A stretch of DNA of 64,000 nucleotides from Bretschneidera sinensis (Eukaryota > Streptophyta > Magnoliopsida > Brassicales > Akaniaceae): the NCBI GenBank assembly GCA_023935145.1, contig CM043702.1, positions 56,586,501 to 56,650,500 of the forward strand. Reading direction: 5' to 3'. The translations under genes and the position numbers were made by a program. This document shows positions 35,049 through 46,323 of this stretch, one piece after another (the stretch's first letter is position 1; each line of letters opens with the position of its first letter). The notes under the pieces are model-generated. The model saw only the letters and a program-made list of their open reading frames with translations, was not told the origin of the DNA and did no database searches.

Positions 35049-35152
35049 CAGTCGATGTATATATTTATATTGTTGCATATATGTGTCGTGCTGGGATTTC
35101 AAAACGTGATGACACCGTCTTGGGGGTAGCCAAGCCGGGATGGGTCGTTACA
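33156..35152 (+). repeat. 3' LTR of Tekay-like copy 1 (1997 bp)
   Basis: Preceded by the purine tract AAAGTGGGTAGAAT (33143-33155). Aligned with the 5' LTR except that the segment matching about 27808-28105 is replaced by an (AT)n run, and the AGCTGGTCTGGCTAAGAA repeat is expanded (34437-34556). Hairpin CATATGGGA/TCCCATATG at 34567-34590. TATA-like TTATATAAG at 33729-33737. Confidence 0.85.
34990..35046. repeat. (AT)n microsatellite
   Basis: About 28 AT units replacing ~290 bp of LTR sequence present in the 5' LTR. Confidence 0.95.
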
Positions 35153-35157
35153 GAAGA

Positions 35158-35714
35158 CCTGCCCCCTAGATCACTTGGAAACCTTTAAATCCCTGATGTT
35201 CATCCACAAGCATTTCGAAGCAGTGATGTGCCTAGCTTTCCTTGTCACACTATGGGAAACATCACGAACCTAGTTCTCTCAGCTCCCCTCAAGATCAATT
35301 CAATCCTCTAAAGAATTAAGTAAGATGTTTGTAACCCACTTTTTGAGCAAAAGAAGATCACGAATGACAGTTGAAATCTTGCTCAGTTTCACTAAACAAA
35401 CCGATGAGTCACTTCCAGAGTATATCACCCGGTTCTGAGCGACTATGGTAGAAGTCCGAGAACTTGACCAAAAAGTGGCGGCAATGGCCTTCATCAACTG
35501 GATCCGAACCTCAAACTTCAGTCATTATCTGTCTAGAAACCTGGTTGACTCTATCACAACCATCCTAGTACAAGCAAATGAATTCATAATAGCTAAAGAA
35601 GACCAAGCTTTCTTAAGACAAAGAGAAAATATCTGTTGGGCAAGAAGAAGAAAGATGTTGAAGGTTTGAAATCAAAAGTAGCATCACCCTATCGGTCACT
35701 GCGGGAACCGCACC
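35158..35714 (+). pseudogene. Tat gag, capsid piece
   Basis: Begins right after the GAAGA duplication. Segments: LDHLETFKSLMFIHKHFEAV (35165 on), FVTHFLSKRRSRMTVEILL (35330 on), ESLPEYITRF, then open frame 35445-35669 with ELDQKVAAMAFINWIRTSNF and LVQANEFIIAKEDQ. This is the Retrotrans_gag-type capsid of Tat. The frame changes several times. The nucleocapsid and start of protease expected next are missing. Confidence 0.75.
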
Positions 35715-36185
35715 TAGGGGTGGACTCGAGATGAATCGAGCCCGAATACTAAGGTATTCAAGCTCGGCTAGACTTAAAGTGAACAGGCTTGAGCTCAAGT
35801 TCGAATTGAGCTCGAAAATTGGGCTCAAGCTCGAGCTTGATAAATTTTATGATGGCTCGAGCTCGATAACAAACAAGCATATTCGAGCTTGAGATTGAGC
35901 TCTAACCTGAGCTTTGGATTGTCCATTCAAGCTGGAGCTCAAACCTAAATTATAATTTTAATAAATAAAAATATAAAATACCTTATCAAACTATTCGAGA
36001 GCTTTTCAAGTTGGACCTTAAGGTATTCAAACTCGGCTTGATAAGCTATCCGAGCTTGATTTTTAGGCTCGAGTTCAGTTTGAGCTCAATTGAGCCGAGC
36101 TTTGATTGAGTTTTTACTGAGCTTTGACTGAGCTCGAGCTTGAGTTCAAATAGCTCAATAAAATCTTGGATCGATTCAAGCCCTA
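35715..36185. mobile_element. hAT-like non-autonomous element (471 bp)
   Basis: Starts TAGGGGTGGA and ends as the reverse complement of TAGGGCTTGA, flanked by an 8-bp duplication ACCGCACC (35707-35714) / ACCACACC (36186-36193) with one G-to-A. The inside is full of GAGCTCGAGC-type repeats and has no ORF. The 8-bp duplication and TAGGG ends fit hAT transposons. It sits where Tat nucleocapsid and early protease should be, though those may have been deleted separately. Confidence 0.75.
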
Positions 36186-36193
36186 ACCACACC

Positions 36194-37950
36194 CTTTCAA
36201 ACGACAGTCATGAGCACCTTCCTGGTGATCGACCAATCCTCCTCGTATAACACCATCCTTGAGCAACCATGATTGAACGCAATGAAAGCAATAGTATCCA
36301 CCTACCACCTCAATGTGAAATTTTCGATAAGAAATATAAAAGAAAATCGAACAGATGCTTGCAACTGTTACCTTAACTTAGTAAAAAGCAAGGATAAGAT
36401 GAACGCCCTCGGAATTGAAGACCTCGAAAATGATAAGAATAACCTAAGGGAAAAGCTAGTGGAAGAACTGGTTTCTGTCCCCTTCACAGAGGAAGAAAGA
36501 AAGAGAAGACTCTAAATCAGATCGAGCTTAAGTGGAAAGACTAAGGAGTGACTAATCTCTTTCCTGAAGGAAAATCAAGATGTCCTTGCATGGACTGTGG
36601 TAGATATGCTAGGAATTGACCCTAAGGTAATGGTGCATTTCCTTAACGTCGATCCTGAGTATAAGTACGTAATCCCAAAAAAAAATAGTCCTTTACCCTT
36701 GAAAGACAACATGTCATAGATGCCAAAGTCAAAAAATTGTTAGAAGCTAGCTTTATCACAGAAGTCGATTATCCAAATGGTTTGTCAACATTGTCATGGT
36801 GAGAAAGTCAAATAGAAAATGGAGAATATGTATCGACTTCACAGACCTCAATAAAGAATGCTTAAGGATAGCTGCCCTCTTCCCATAATCGACCAGTTGG
36901 TTGATGTGAATTTGAGTTACGGAATGCTAAGTTTCATGGATGGTTACTACGAGTACAACCAGATCAAGATGTATGACACAGACCAACAAAACACAACATT
37001 TGTAACTACAAAAGGCCTCTATTGCCATAAGGTGATACCCTTCGGGCTCAAAAACATATAAACAACTTACAAAATATTTATGAAAAAACTCTTCAAGGAA
37101 CAAATCAATCGAAATATGGAGGTATACATGGATGATATGCTAGTTAAAAGCCTACAGGAAGCAGACCATATAATCGACTTGGAAAAGTGTTTCTCAATCT
37201 GAAGGAAGCACCGGATGAAGTTAAACCCCTCCAAATGTGCGTTCGGAGTTACTTTGGGAAAATTCTTAGGATTCATGGTAACTTAAAAAGGAATAGAGGC
37301 CAACCTAGAAAAAATCAAAGCCGCATTAGATATGGAAGCACCTCGGACGGTGAAAGAGGTCCAAAAACTCACAGGGCAGATCATTTCTCTAGACAAATTC
37401 ATGTTCAGGTCTATGGAAAAGAGTTTACCATTCTTCAAATCATTGAAGAAGATCAGAGAGTTTCAGTTAACAGAAGAATGTCAGACCTTGTTCGATGAAT
37501 TGAAAAGGTACTTGAGCTCACCTCTCCTCTTAATCAAGCCCCAAGATGGAGAAGAGTTGTTCCTATACCTAGCCATCAATGAAGTAGCTATAGCCTCAAC
37601 CTTGATACGAGAAGAATACAAGATTCAAAAATCAGTCTACTATGTATGCAAAGTTCTGCAAGATGCCAAAGTTAGGTATCAGCCTATTAAGAAACTGGCC
37701 TATGCAGAGAATATCTCGTCTTGAAAGCTGAGGCCATACTTCTAATCCCATCCAATCACCGTACTCACAAATCACCCACTTCGGCAAGTTCTTTAGAAGC
37801 TCGACCTATCAGGCTAACTCATGAAGTGGGCCATATAATTAGGAGAGTTCGACATCCAATTTAAGCTTTGGCTTGCTATCAAAGGACAAGGTTTAGCAGA
37901 CTTCATCGTCAAACATACTTTCCTTAATCAGCCAACAAAATAAATCCCAC
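36194..37950 (+). pseudogene. Tat protease end, reverse transcriptase and first RNase H
   Basis: From the left: TVMSTFLVIDQSSSYNTILE (36205 on) and AIVSTYHLNVKFS, the end of the Tat protease; DVLAWTVVDMLGIDP (36580 on), the RT lead-in; RT pieces CPLPIIDQLVDVNLSYGMLS and the catalytic VYMDDMLVKS at about 37120-37150 with both Asp retained. The connection and RNase H follow (37332-37724: EEVQ-type EVQKLTGQIISLDKF, ELFLYLAINEVAIASTLIRE, KSVYYVCKVLQDAKVRYQ). Stops and shifts occur throughout. Confidence 0.85.
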
Positions 37951-38300
37951 TAAGCTCCCTCTTGAGACTTTTAGTTGGAAACTTTCTGTAGATAGGTCCT
38001 CCAATGCATCAAGAAATGGTGCAGGACTTATCTTAATCAGTCCTAAAGACTTCATGATAGGTACGCACTCCAGCTTGGATTCAAACCTTCCGGTAATGAG
38101 GTCGAATACGAAGCCCTCTTGGCCGGAATAAGGTTAGCTAAATCTTTCATGATAGAATCCTTCGGAGTCTTAAGTTATTCTCAACTGGTGGTGAATCAAG
38201 TCTCTGGAGAATATGAAGCTAAAGGGGAACGAATGGTCAAGTACCTGGCCAAAGTGAAAAGGATGACAAACTAGTTCAAGCATGTGAGAATCACTTGAGT
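37950..38300 (+). pseudogene. Tat second (plant/archaeal-type) RNase H
   Basis: Reads WKLSVDRSSNASRNGAGLIL, then, after a shift, NEVEYEALLAGIRLAKSFMI and SYSQLVVNQVSGEYEAKGER. The domain is the additional RNase H known in the Tat lineage. The first Asp and the Glu are kept; the usual Asp before SQLVV is Tyr. It lies between the ordinary RNase H and integrase, as expected. Confidence 0.8.
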
Positions 38301-38479
38301 TTCTAGAGCAGAGAACATGAAAGCAAACGTCCCGACGCAACGTGTAACATCAAAAACCTCAAACCTTCCCAAAGCAGTGTACATTAAACTCCTATGCAAC
38401 CCCAACACGGAGAATCAAAGGTAATGGATATTGGTAACTCACCAAATTGGATTAAAACAATCATAAAGTATCTATAGGA

Positions 38480-39665
38480 CGGAAAGATCCTAGTGTCTAG
38501 AACTGAAGCAAAGAAGTTAGTCTCCATAGCAGAAAGATATTTTATGATTGAGGAACACCTTTACAAAAGATACCCCACTCTACCATATCTTATATGCCTC
38601 ACTTCAAAAGAACCTAACTACACACTAAAAGAAGTCCATAAGGGAGTCTGCAAAAACCACCTTGGCGGTAAAGCACTAGCACATAAAATCTTAAAGAAAG
38701 AATAATTTTGGCCAAAACTTAAAGACGAGGCAATTTACTTTGTCAAAAAGTGTGCTCAATGCCAAAAGTTCACTTTTATTCTGCACCGACCTGTGAACCC
38801 TCTCACAGTCATCACTACTCAAATACTATTCGTCATGTGGAGTATCAACATCTTAGGAACCTTCCCAAAGGCACTAGGTTCACCATGACCATCGATTACT
38901 TCACCAAGTGGGTTGAAGCTGAGCCGTTGGCTAGAATCACCAATATGAAAACAAAGGACTTCGTTGGGAAGTCCATAATTTGTAGGATCGAAATCCCAAA
39001 GATCCTGGTTGCAGACAACGGCAAGCAATTTGATAGCGCTTGGTTCAGAGGACTATGTGAAGATCTTAACATCAACCACAAATTCTCTTCGATAGGGTAC
39101 CCTCAAGCTAATGGAAATGTCGAAGTAACTAACATAACCATTTTGAAGACCTCAAAGAAAAGACTAGAAGATGCAAAAGGATTATGGGTTTAAGAGCTTC
39201 CTCACGCACTCTAGGATTATAAGACCACACTTCGAGCTCCTATTAGTGAAATTCACTTCTTCCTAGCCTTTGGATCAGAGGCTATGATCCCGGTAGAGGT
39301 GGGAGAACCTTCCCTCAGAGTCTAGATGTTCCAAGAGAAATATAATGAAGAAAGGCTGAAAATGAACCTAGACCTAATAGAAGGGGTTCGAGATAAAGCC
39401 CTGCTAAAGCTTTCCATGTACCAATAATGTACCACCAAGTATTTTAACTCAAGAGTCAAGAAAAGATCATTCATACTTGGAGACATGGTCCTATGCAAGC
39501 AAGAAGGCTTAAACTCCAGGAAGACAAGAAAGCTAGCACCAAACTAGGAAGGCCTATATAAGATCAAAAGAATTGTCAAGCACAAAACTTTCGAGCTTGA
39601 GGCAATAATGGAACATCGATCCACACAAATGAAACGTAGAAAACTTGTGCAAATTCTATCAATAA
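38480..39665 (+). pseudogene. Tat integrase
   Basis: The zinc-binding part is in 38493-38770 (HKGVCKNHLGGKALAHKI, then VKKCAQCQKF). After a frameshift, 38750-39193 gives the core with all three acidic positions: TIDYFTKWVEAEP, ILVADNGKQFDSAWF, GYPQANGNVEVTNITIL. The C-terminal part (39240-39660) includes FLAFGSEAMIPVEVGEP and KLAPN*EGLYKIKRIV. It ends near 39665. Stops at 38703 and 39191 break it. Confidence 0.85.
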
Positions 39666-39729
39666 AGTGTTCGCTTTTCATGTAGATATTCAACTAAATG
39701 CATTTAACCATCAAAAGAAAGAACATAAC

Positions 39730-41423
39730 TTAACAAGGAGTATAGCTCAAAAATCATCAAACTGTTTGAAGGCCTCTATAGTGGGAGCCCCTACAATAGC
39801 TAGCTCCTCCGTAAGATTCTTCTCATTCTCACTGACTTCAGCCAGGCTTTTCTAGAGCATGTTCTCAAAACCGACAAGCATGTCCACTTCAGAGTTCTGC
39901 TTCTCATTATCCCTCGTAGTGGACTTGATAATTTGAGTATTCGAAGTCAGCTCCACTTAAAGTTCCTTCCCCCTAGCCTTCAAGCAGAACTTCTCATCCT
40001 CAAGAACTTGAATGATCTTGTTCTTTTCAGCCATAGATTGCATGAGAACATCACGCTCCTTCTGAAGATCCACGATTAGCTTATCCATAGTGGTAAGAGA
40101 ATTACTGGTAGCAATGGCATACGCCTTGGCCTGCGCCAAGGAAATAGCAATCAAACAAGAAAGAATTGTAAGATCATAAAAATGAGACTTTAGATGGAAC
40201 AATGTAACAAGACTCCAAAAAGTTTTGCCTGGTCTTTAGAGTTTAGAGATTGGCAATATAATCTCCATTAGTCGGCAAAATTATTCTTCTAAGAAGTTTT
40301 GTAGCAACAGAAGGGCTCTTCAGCATAAAATCATCGGTTCTCACATTCCAACTAAGGGCCTACATTTCAAAAACCTCTTCAGCAGCCCCAATAGAAGCTG
40401 GAGGCACCTAAGAAAGTAGAATTATTTGTTGGGCCTGAGAGCCCGAAGCAAGAGCCACCATAATGGACCAAAGAGCCTAGAAAGCTAAAGTTTTAGGAAC
40501 CTCCTTCTTCTTCCTCTTGGAGGCTTCGGTTCCCCAGACCTCAAACTTCCTCTCTAGAGCCTCTTTTTTGGCAAGAGGTAAAGGCAGAGTCAAAGAAGGA
40601 GCCATATGCTTCTTGGAAGTAGTAGTCTCCTGAGCCTTCTTCTCCATTTCAAAACTAATCAATACAACATCAGTTGTAAACAAAACTGAAGTCATGAAAA
40701 ATAGGTCAAAAATCTGGTCGAACAACAAAGATAGAGAAATGTTTATCCTCGGGCTGATAAATGTCATAACAGCTAAGGCTGTAACACCTCAACACCTCCT
40801 CATTTTCTAATTGTTCTTCGAAAATTTTATTCTTGTTTGTTTAAGAGATTCTTCATCACTATATTCTCTTCAAGGGATAAGATGGAAGGACTCTAATTTG
40901 GAATCTCCCCATAATTCCACTTCAGATGAACCTAGAAAGATTCAGGGCCCTCCATGAAAAAGGACTTCACCTCCCAACCCTTAATCAAAAAGGGACCATA
41001 AACAAACTTTATGTTATTCCTGGGAGAAATATTGAGCCACCCCAAACCATGATACCTCTTCCAAGTGTAAATATACGGAAACATCTTTATCTTGTTCTTC
41101 CTATCAGCCATTTGAAATCTGACGTGTATTCGAAGCCCAAGGATGAAGCCCATTATGTTATTGAGAGAATTAGGCAGCAGTTGGGCGAGACAAACACCGA
41201 AATAATTTAAAATCTCCTACAAGTTAGGATCAAAAGGAAACCTCAACCCCACTTTCAGGTGATCCAAGTAGCATGTGAAATAAAATGGCACCTCTTCTGG
41301 TGCAATTGAGTAAGTCCCTAACATCAACATCCACACAATGAGGCTTCTAATAAATAGGTACGAAATATTTTGAACAAAGAGAGTGAATTTATTCATGGGC
41401 GATAATACACAATATTTGCACAA
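39730..41423 (-). pseudogene. Antisense ORF (aORF) of the Tat element
   Basis: A coding region on the strand opposite to pol, between integrase and the 3' LTR. From ATG 41423: VGLRFPFDPNL, then PNSLNNIMGFILGLRIHVRF, WLNISPRNNIKFVYGP and IKGWEVKSFFMEGPESF, resembling the 'putative gypsy-type transposon' (Transposase_28) domain. A broken middle carries lysine/serine-rich sequence (40477-40767). The end (40202-39780) is coiled-coil-like: LIVDLQKERDVLMQSMAEKN and VLEDEKFCLKARGKEL. Antisense ORFs here are established for Tat elements; their role is unknown. Confidence 0.7.
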
Positions 41424-41739
41424 CTAAATCTTCACTAGGATCACTAATACCAACTTAATCATCTTTAACCACCATAAGTTTAAGACACATCCTCAAAAGC
41501 AAAAAAGGACAAAGTTGAGAAAACGAAAAAAGGTTTTGAAAAGATCCTCCATATGCTCTAAGCATTTACAAGCGAAGGAGAAAGTGAAACTGGCACCTAG
41601 GTGTCCCTTTTATCGCCTCAATGATACTAAAAGAAAAGTTGTATCTGAACATCTCCTATGACACCAAAACTGACAGCGCAAAGGCACGTTTCGGGAAACG
41701 GAAAAGTTTCTTCATTATTTCCTACGGTGCATGTAAATA

Positions 41740-42330
41740 TTCCAAAAAGGCTAAATGACTGACCCATTCCTATAGACTTAAAAGGACCAAAGGAACTTGG
41801 ATCAACCAGGTCGTATAAGGCCCATCAAAGTTCTTAAACACCAAATTAAGAAACTAAAATTCCTATAGCAACACAGCTCCACCTCGAGACAAGAGATGAG
41901 CAACACTTCGGTTATACAAATCTCCATCGGCAAGGGTTAAGGTTTCGATTAAAACTCCCCATGAAATGGAACTCGAACTCCAAAGCCACAAAGTTCCATT
42001 TCAAATTCATAGGAAACAAGATCAGTTGCAAAGAACCACCAATAAACAAGAGTTACAATTTTAGTCATATGATTTTTATCAATAAGGGATTATGACTTCA
42101 GTCACACAAATTCCTATCAAGGCAGCACAAAGGCCACCAAAGCCATACAACCCCACCTCAAATCAACAAAAATTTAGATTTCAACCAATATAACTCTCAC
42201 TGGAGTAGGTATTAAGGCTCCCACAGCCATACGATTCCACATCGGGTAAGGAAAAATTATGCCTTCAGTTTAACAATCCCCACAAGATGATGCCACATAG
42301 TTCCACTCATCATTCACTCATTCTTGCATT
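41740..42330 (+). repeat. Degenerate repeat region before the Tat 3' LTR
   Basis: Loose recurrences of AAGGCT, CCACACA and ATTCCAC-type words, recognisable only by comparison with the clear array at 58680-59990 in the other Tat fragment. The preceding 41424-41740 is the upstream region of the antisense ORF. No sense-strand gene is seen. Confidence 0.5.
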
Positions 42331-42419
42331 GAAGTAAGCGAAAAACTCTAAGAAATGCTGGAAAAGAAACACTACTCCCTCAAGAAAGAAAAATCCCCTG
42401 ACTTTTAATGGAGTTAGGG

Positions 42420-43003
42420 TGCATATGATATGGGTCAAAATACTCGATCTAGTGAAATTTAAAACTTTGATCATCACGTCACAAGTAACGATGACCCAAC
42501 CACCTAAACAACGTAACGTATGGATCCAAAACTGAGCACGACAAGACTTCTCAAGAATGAGTGACGGTCGTAAGTCTACTAAGACTATGAACCTGATAGG
42601 GTATGATCCGCAAACCCACCCCGCATGGGCGAGTCTGCATTGACGAGATCTGCCTCGATGTCCCTGAAGATCTCACCTTTCCATTCAACCTATATAAAGG
42701 GAACATAAGTCATTTGAAAAGAGAGAGCAAACACAACCAACAAAAAGATTCGTTCAATTCGGTATTTCTCAAAACCCTTCATTTTACGTCACCTCGGTGC
42801 ATTTACTAACTTAACCATCAGAGGGTCCTTCTTGGAGTACAAAACTCTGGGTGGCTTTCTTTGTATGAGTTCGTGTACCAAGCTGATGTAAATACAAGAG
42901 TGAGTCCAAATTCCCTTTCCACGTTCAATCCTTCAAATCATCCACATCATTTCCATTTCATTGAGGACTAGAACAACTACCCATCATATTTTCGGGATCA
43001 ACA
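42420..43003 (+). repeat. 3' LTR of the Tat element (584 bp)
   Basis: Purine-rich AATGGAGTTAGGG precedes TGCATATGATATGGG; the border could be six bases further right (TGATATGGG). It ends GGGATCAACA. It matches 60061-60544 at both ends and at the shared CTCxGGGTGGCTTT block (42848 and 60407). TATA box TATATAAAG at 42691-42699. Confidence 0.7.
42691..42699 (+). promoter_or_regulatory. TATA box of the Tat LTR
   Basis: TATATAAAG about 270 bases into the LTR, a usual position for the core promoter; the other Tat LTR has a weaker TTTATAAAG at 60209-60217. Confidence 0.5.
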
Positions 43004-44728
43004 GCAACTAGCACAGAGAAACATCTAAAATTGTGAAAAGATAAACGAGTTGTACCTGAGAATGAGACTTAGCACCCAAGTCCAAACCCTAAATCTAGCC
43101 AGTAATCAAAATCCCGAAACCTCACAAATCACTTGATATTACAATAAAATGAACCTTAAAAAATTCTTATAAATAAAGAAAAAGGCTTTGGATATTGTAT
43201 GGACTTTTAGTTTTGGGCCAGGTTTTTGTCAATTTGGGCATGGGTTTGGGCTTAGGCTTAAGTTATAGGGCTAGGTTTAGTTTTTAGGCTTCTTTGGGTT
43301 ACTATTTAGGATTTTAAAATTAAGCTTTTGGACTTGATTTAAACCCAATTCTTCAATTTAATTTCCTTCTCTCAATTATTTTATTTTCTCAATTTCATTT
43401 CATTTATTTTTTATTTTCCTAACTTAAACTAAGAAATTTATTCAATTAGACATCTAATATTAAGACTTTGTTATTTAATAAGAACTTAAGATCCTTAATT
43501 TTAAGTAATTAATAAATGTCATTGAGGTTAAAATTTTGAAGTACTATGAAGTAAAAATAAAATAAAAATAATCAATTAATGGTCAAAATTAGATGTATAT
43601 CCTATAAAGAAAATCACAATCCACAAACATTGCCCAACAATTGAAATTACCCGGTTATGGAGTCAAGAACCGAGAGAACAAAAATTCAGTGCTATCTAAT
43701 TTCCCTTTCTCTCGCCAGTAGATAATCTTTTGCCTTAGTTTTGACAGTTTGATGGGTATGACCCCAATAGGTATTGGGGAAAGCTTTAGAATTGAGTACA
43801 GGCATACCTCATATACAAGGTCTTCCCGTGGATCATAAAAAAAAAATAAAAAAAAAATCAAGTTATAAAAGAAGAAAGGATGAAAATATAGACCAATTTT
43901 TATACATATAACAACTTAATTAAGTTTTGCACAATTTAATTTACTCATTTTTTATTTTTCTGTTTCCAAATTTTAGTTATTGAAATTTTTTTAAAAAAAA
44001 AAGAACGAAATTCTTCGTTTTCTTGGAAAAAAAAAATAGCATAACATATAGAGGTTTCACATTTTTTTTCCTCTCATTTCCCTCAAATTTCTCATTAAAC
44101 CAAAAAGACAAGAATCTAATCCAAACAAAATGGAAATCCATTCAAAGAAAATATTTTGCTGCGTTATTATTACTATTTTTGGATAAATTGCATTGCGTTA
44201 TTATTGTTTTGAGAGATGATAGTCTTTATCCATTTTCGAGTTGTTAAGTTTGAATTTATATTAACAGAGCTGCAACATGTGCTTGGTTGCTTAGAAAATG
44301 AAGGAAGGACTAGAAAATATTATTCTTGAGTTGAATATCGCCAAAGAGAATTAGAATTAAAATTGAAATTTGACTCAATTAAGTAGATTTATTGGGTTTA
44401 TTTAAGTGAAAGTATTGCTTGTTCTGAAAATGAGACGATGCTGACCTCTATTCTTTTTCCTTTACCTTTGGTAATTATGTAGCCTGTTATAGAATTTAAA
44501 TCATTTATAGTTAAAGATCATCCCGACGAGCATGGCGAGGAAGCTGAAAGGGGAAAGAGGTAGACCCATAGAGAAAAGAGAAGCTTCTGGTTACTTTGTT
44601 ATTAAGGAAAAATTGAAAATGACATGTTTTCTCGATAGCCAAACATATGTATCTCTAGTCACCTTAGCAATATTATGACGTATCACCAAGATGATATGGC
44701 ATTTCACGGAAAAATTGGATGGAGAACT
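43004..44728. other. Spacer without a recognised gene
   Basis: AT-rich. It contains a low-complexity GGGCTTAGGCTT-like patch (43240-43300). A minus-strand frame at 43655-43861 looks peptide-like but cannot be assigned. The stretch probably contains old flanking or LTR sequence of the Tat-like leader at 47590, since the small copia element inserted into it. Confidence 0.5.
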
Positions 44729-45015
44729 TGTGAGAATTTAAGATAGTGAAGAGATGTGAGAATTGAAGAGAGTAAAGAGATTGTACAAATGTTTATATTA
44801 GTTCTATTACATTGAGAATACAATTAAGAGTATATATAGGTTGCTAAAGGAAAAAGACAATCCTTAAAACAATGATGAAAACATGGCCTAAAGTAAGCCT
44901 TAAAACAAGGATGAAAACATGGCCTAAAGTAAGCCTCAAAACAAGGCCTAAAGTAAGCCTTAAAACAAGGATGAAAATATGCTAATAAACATAATAATAA
45001 AAATAATTTCTAACA
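44729..45015 (-). repeat. 3' LTR of the small copia element (287 bp)
   Basis: TGTGAGAATT...TTTCTAACA on the plus strand. It contains about four copies of a ~36-bp subrepeat with GGCCTAAAGTAAGCCTTAAA; the other LTR has about three, which explains the length difference. Confidence 0.9.
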
Positions 45016-45420
45016 GCCTCCCTCAAACTCACGATGCAGCGGCAAGAAGCATCGAGAGTTTGTCAACAAAGAAATGAAACCACTGAACAGTTTGAGACTT
45101 GGTGAAGAAGTCAGCTATCTGCATGGACGAAGATATAAATGGCAATGTAATCGTCCCACGCTGTAATTCCTGCCGAGTAGTATGACAATCAATATCAATA
45201 TGTTTAGTCCGCTCATTAAAAACTGAATTACGAGCAATTTGAATTGCACTTCTGTTATCACAATAAAATGGAGTAGGAGTAGTAATTGGGACCCCCATAT
45301 CTGCCAAGAGCCAAAGCAACCAAACAATCTCATTTGTGGTAGTTGCCATTGCACGGTATTTGGCCTCTGTGGAGGAGCGAGAAACAACTTGTTGCTTCTT
45401 ACTCTTCCATGAGGTCGCTG
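45016..45420 (-). pseudogene. Copia RNase H, C-terminal part
   Basis: Open on the minus strand from a seam near 45420 to a stop at 45029: SWKSKKQQVVSRSSTEAKYR, PFYCDNRSAIQIARNSVFN, ERTKHIDIDCHTTRQEL, QIADFFTKSQ. This is the end of copia pol, RNase H with its Asp-Glu-Asp context partly present; the first Asp is lost with the deletion. A GGGAGGC polypurine tract follows at 45016-45024. It is out of frame with the upstream gag. Confidence 0.85.
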
Positions 45421-46323
45421 CTGAGATTGACCACCAGGACACCAATATGGTGGAGATAGTGGTGGGCACCACTGTTGATGCCATTGTGGATGTGTCGGCA
45501 AAGACTGTTGATATACTGGAGCTCTGGACAAACGTTTAGGACACTGAGCCTTCCAATGTCCTCTCTGCTTGCAAAAACTGCACTCATCAAGACTAACTTG
45601 TGCAGGTGGTTTAGGTTGATACTTCAAGATAGGTTTATTAGGAACGGCTAGAACAGATGGATTAGATGCTGGGGAAGAGCCCTTTCCTGCTTGTGTCTTG
45701 AGGCAAGTCTCTTCAGCCAGGAGTTCACTTACCACTGTATCAACAGAGGGATGGGGCTGACAATGCAAAATATTTCCCTGAATTCCCTCAAAATCATCAC
45801 GAAGAGCCATTAAGAATTGAACAAGACGTTGCCCCTCTCGACGAGCTATATAATCAGCATTATTCTGAAGAGACTCAGGTTATGTGAGTGCCAACTGATC
45901 CCAAAGATCAGACATTGTGGAATAAAATTCTTGAATGCTCATATCCTTTTGTTGAACTGCTCGTATATCAGATTCCAATTGATACTGTTTTGCAAAGTTT
46001 GATTGTGTGTATAATCGTGCCAAATGATCCCAAACCTGTTTTGCAGTCTCATACTTGGCCAATTATATTCTAATAGAATACTCAACAAAATTATTAATCC
46101 AAGTCAAAAATTTTGAATTGTTTGCTTCCCAAGCATTTAAAAGTTCAATATACTCTTCTTCCTTATCATTTGTAGGTTTACTCGAAATACTATTAACATA
46201 ACTCCACATATGTTTTCCTTTTAAGAAATTTCTCATAACATAACTCCAATATGAATAATTATTTCCATTTAATCTAACACTAATAGATTGAAGAGAGTCA
46301 TCCCTTTCAGCAGCCATTATCAA
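45421..46323 (-). pseudogene. Copia gag
   Basis: Start ATG 46323 or 46314 (MAAERDDSLQSISVRLNGNN). The UBN2-type gag continues with SYWSYVMRNFLKGKHMW and, after a stop near 46066, WDHLARLYTQSNFAKQYQLE and SIQEFYSTMSDLWDQLAL. The last part (45810 down) has one perfect zinc knuckle CSFCKQRGHWKAQC (spacing 2-4-4). At about 45420 the sequence jumps into RNase H. Only two or three stops are seen. Confidence 0.85.

Larger units (their letters stand above)
26005..35152 (+). mobile_element. Full-length Tekay-like chromovirus (Ty3/gypsy), copy 1
   Basis: LTRs 26005-28210 and 33156-35152 (TGTAATA...TTACA), initiator-Met PBS, gag, protease, RT, RNase H, integrase and a decayed chromodomain region. A perfect 5-bp target duplication GAAGA stands at 26000-26004 and 35153-35157. 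Length is 9.1 kb. Many stops and altered catalytic residues show it is inactive. A second family member is at 50565-58070. Confidence 0.9.
12718..43003 (+). mobile_element. Tat-lineage Ty3/gypsy element, interrupted by nested insertions
   Basis: Pieces in order: LTR remnant, PBS, gag start (12855-13089), insertion, gag middle (25526-25999), insertion, gag capsid (35158-35714), hAT-like element, protease end/RT/RNase H, second RNase H, integrase, antisense ORF, degenerate repeats, PPT and 3' LTR (42420-43003). Removing the two nested elements at their target-site duplications leaves a continuous gag reading direction. The dual RNase H and the antisense ORF are known marks of the Tat lineage. 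The 5' LTR is almost wholly lost. Confidence 0.8.
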
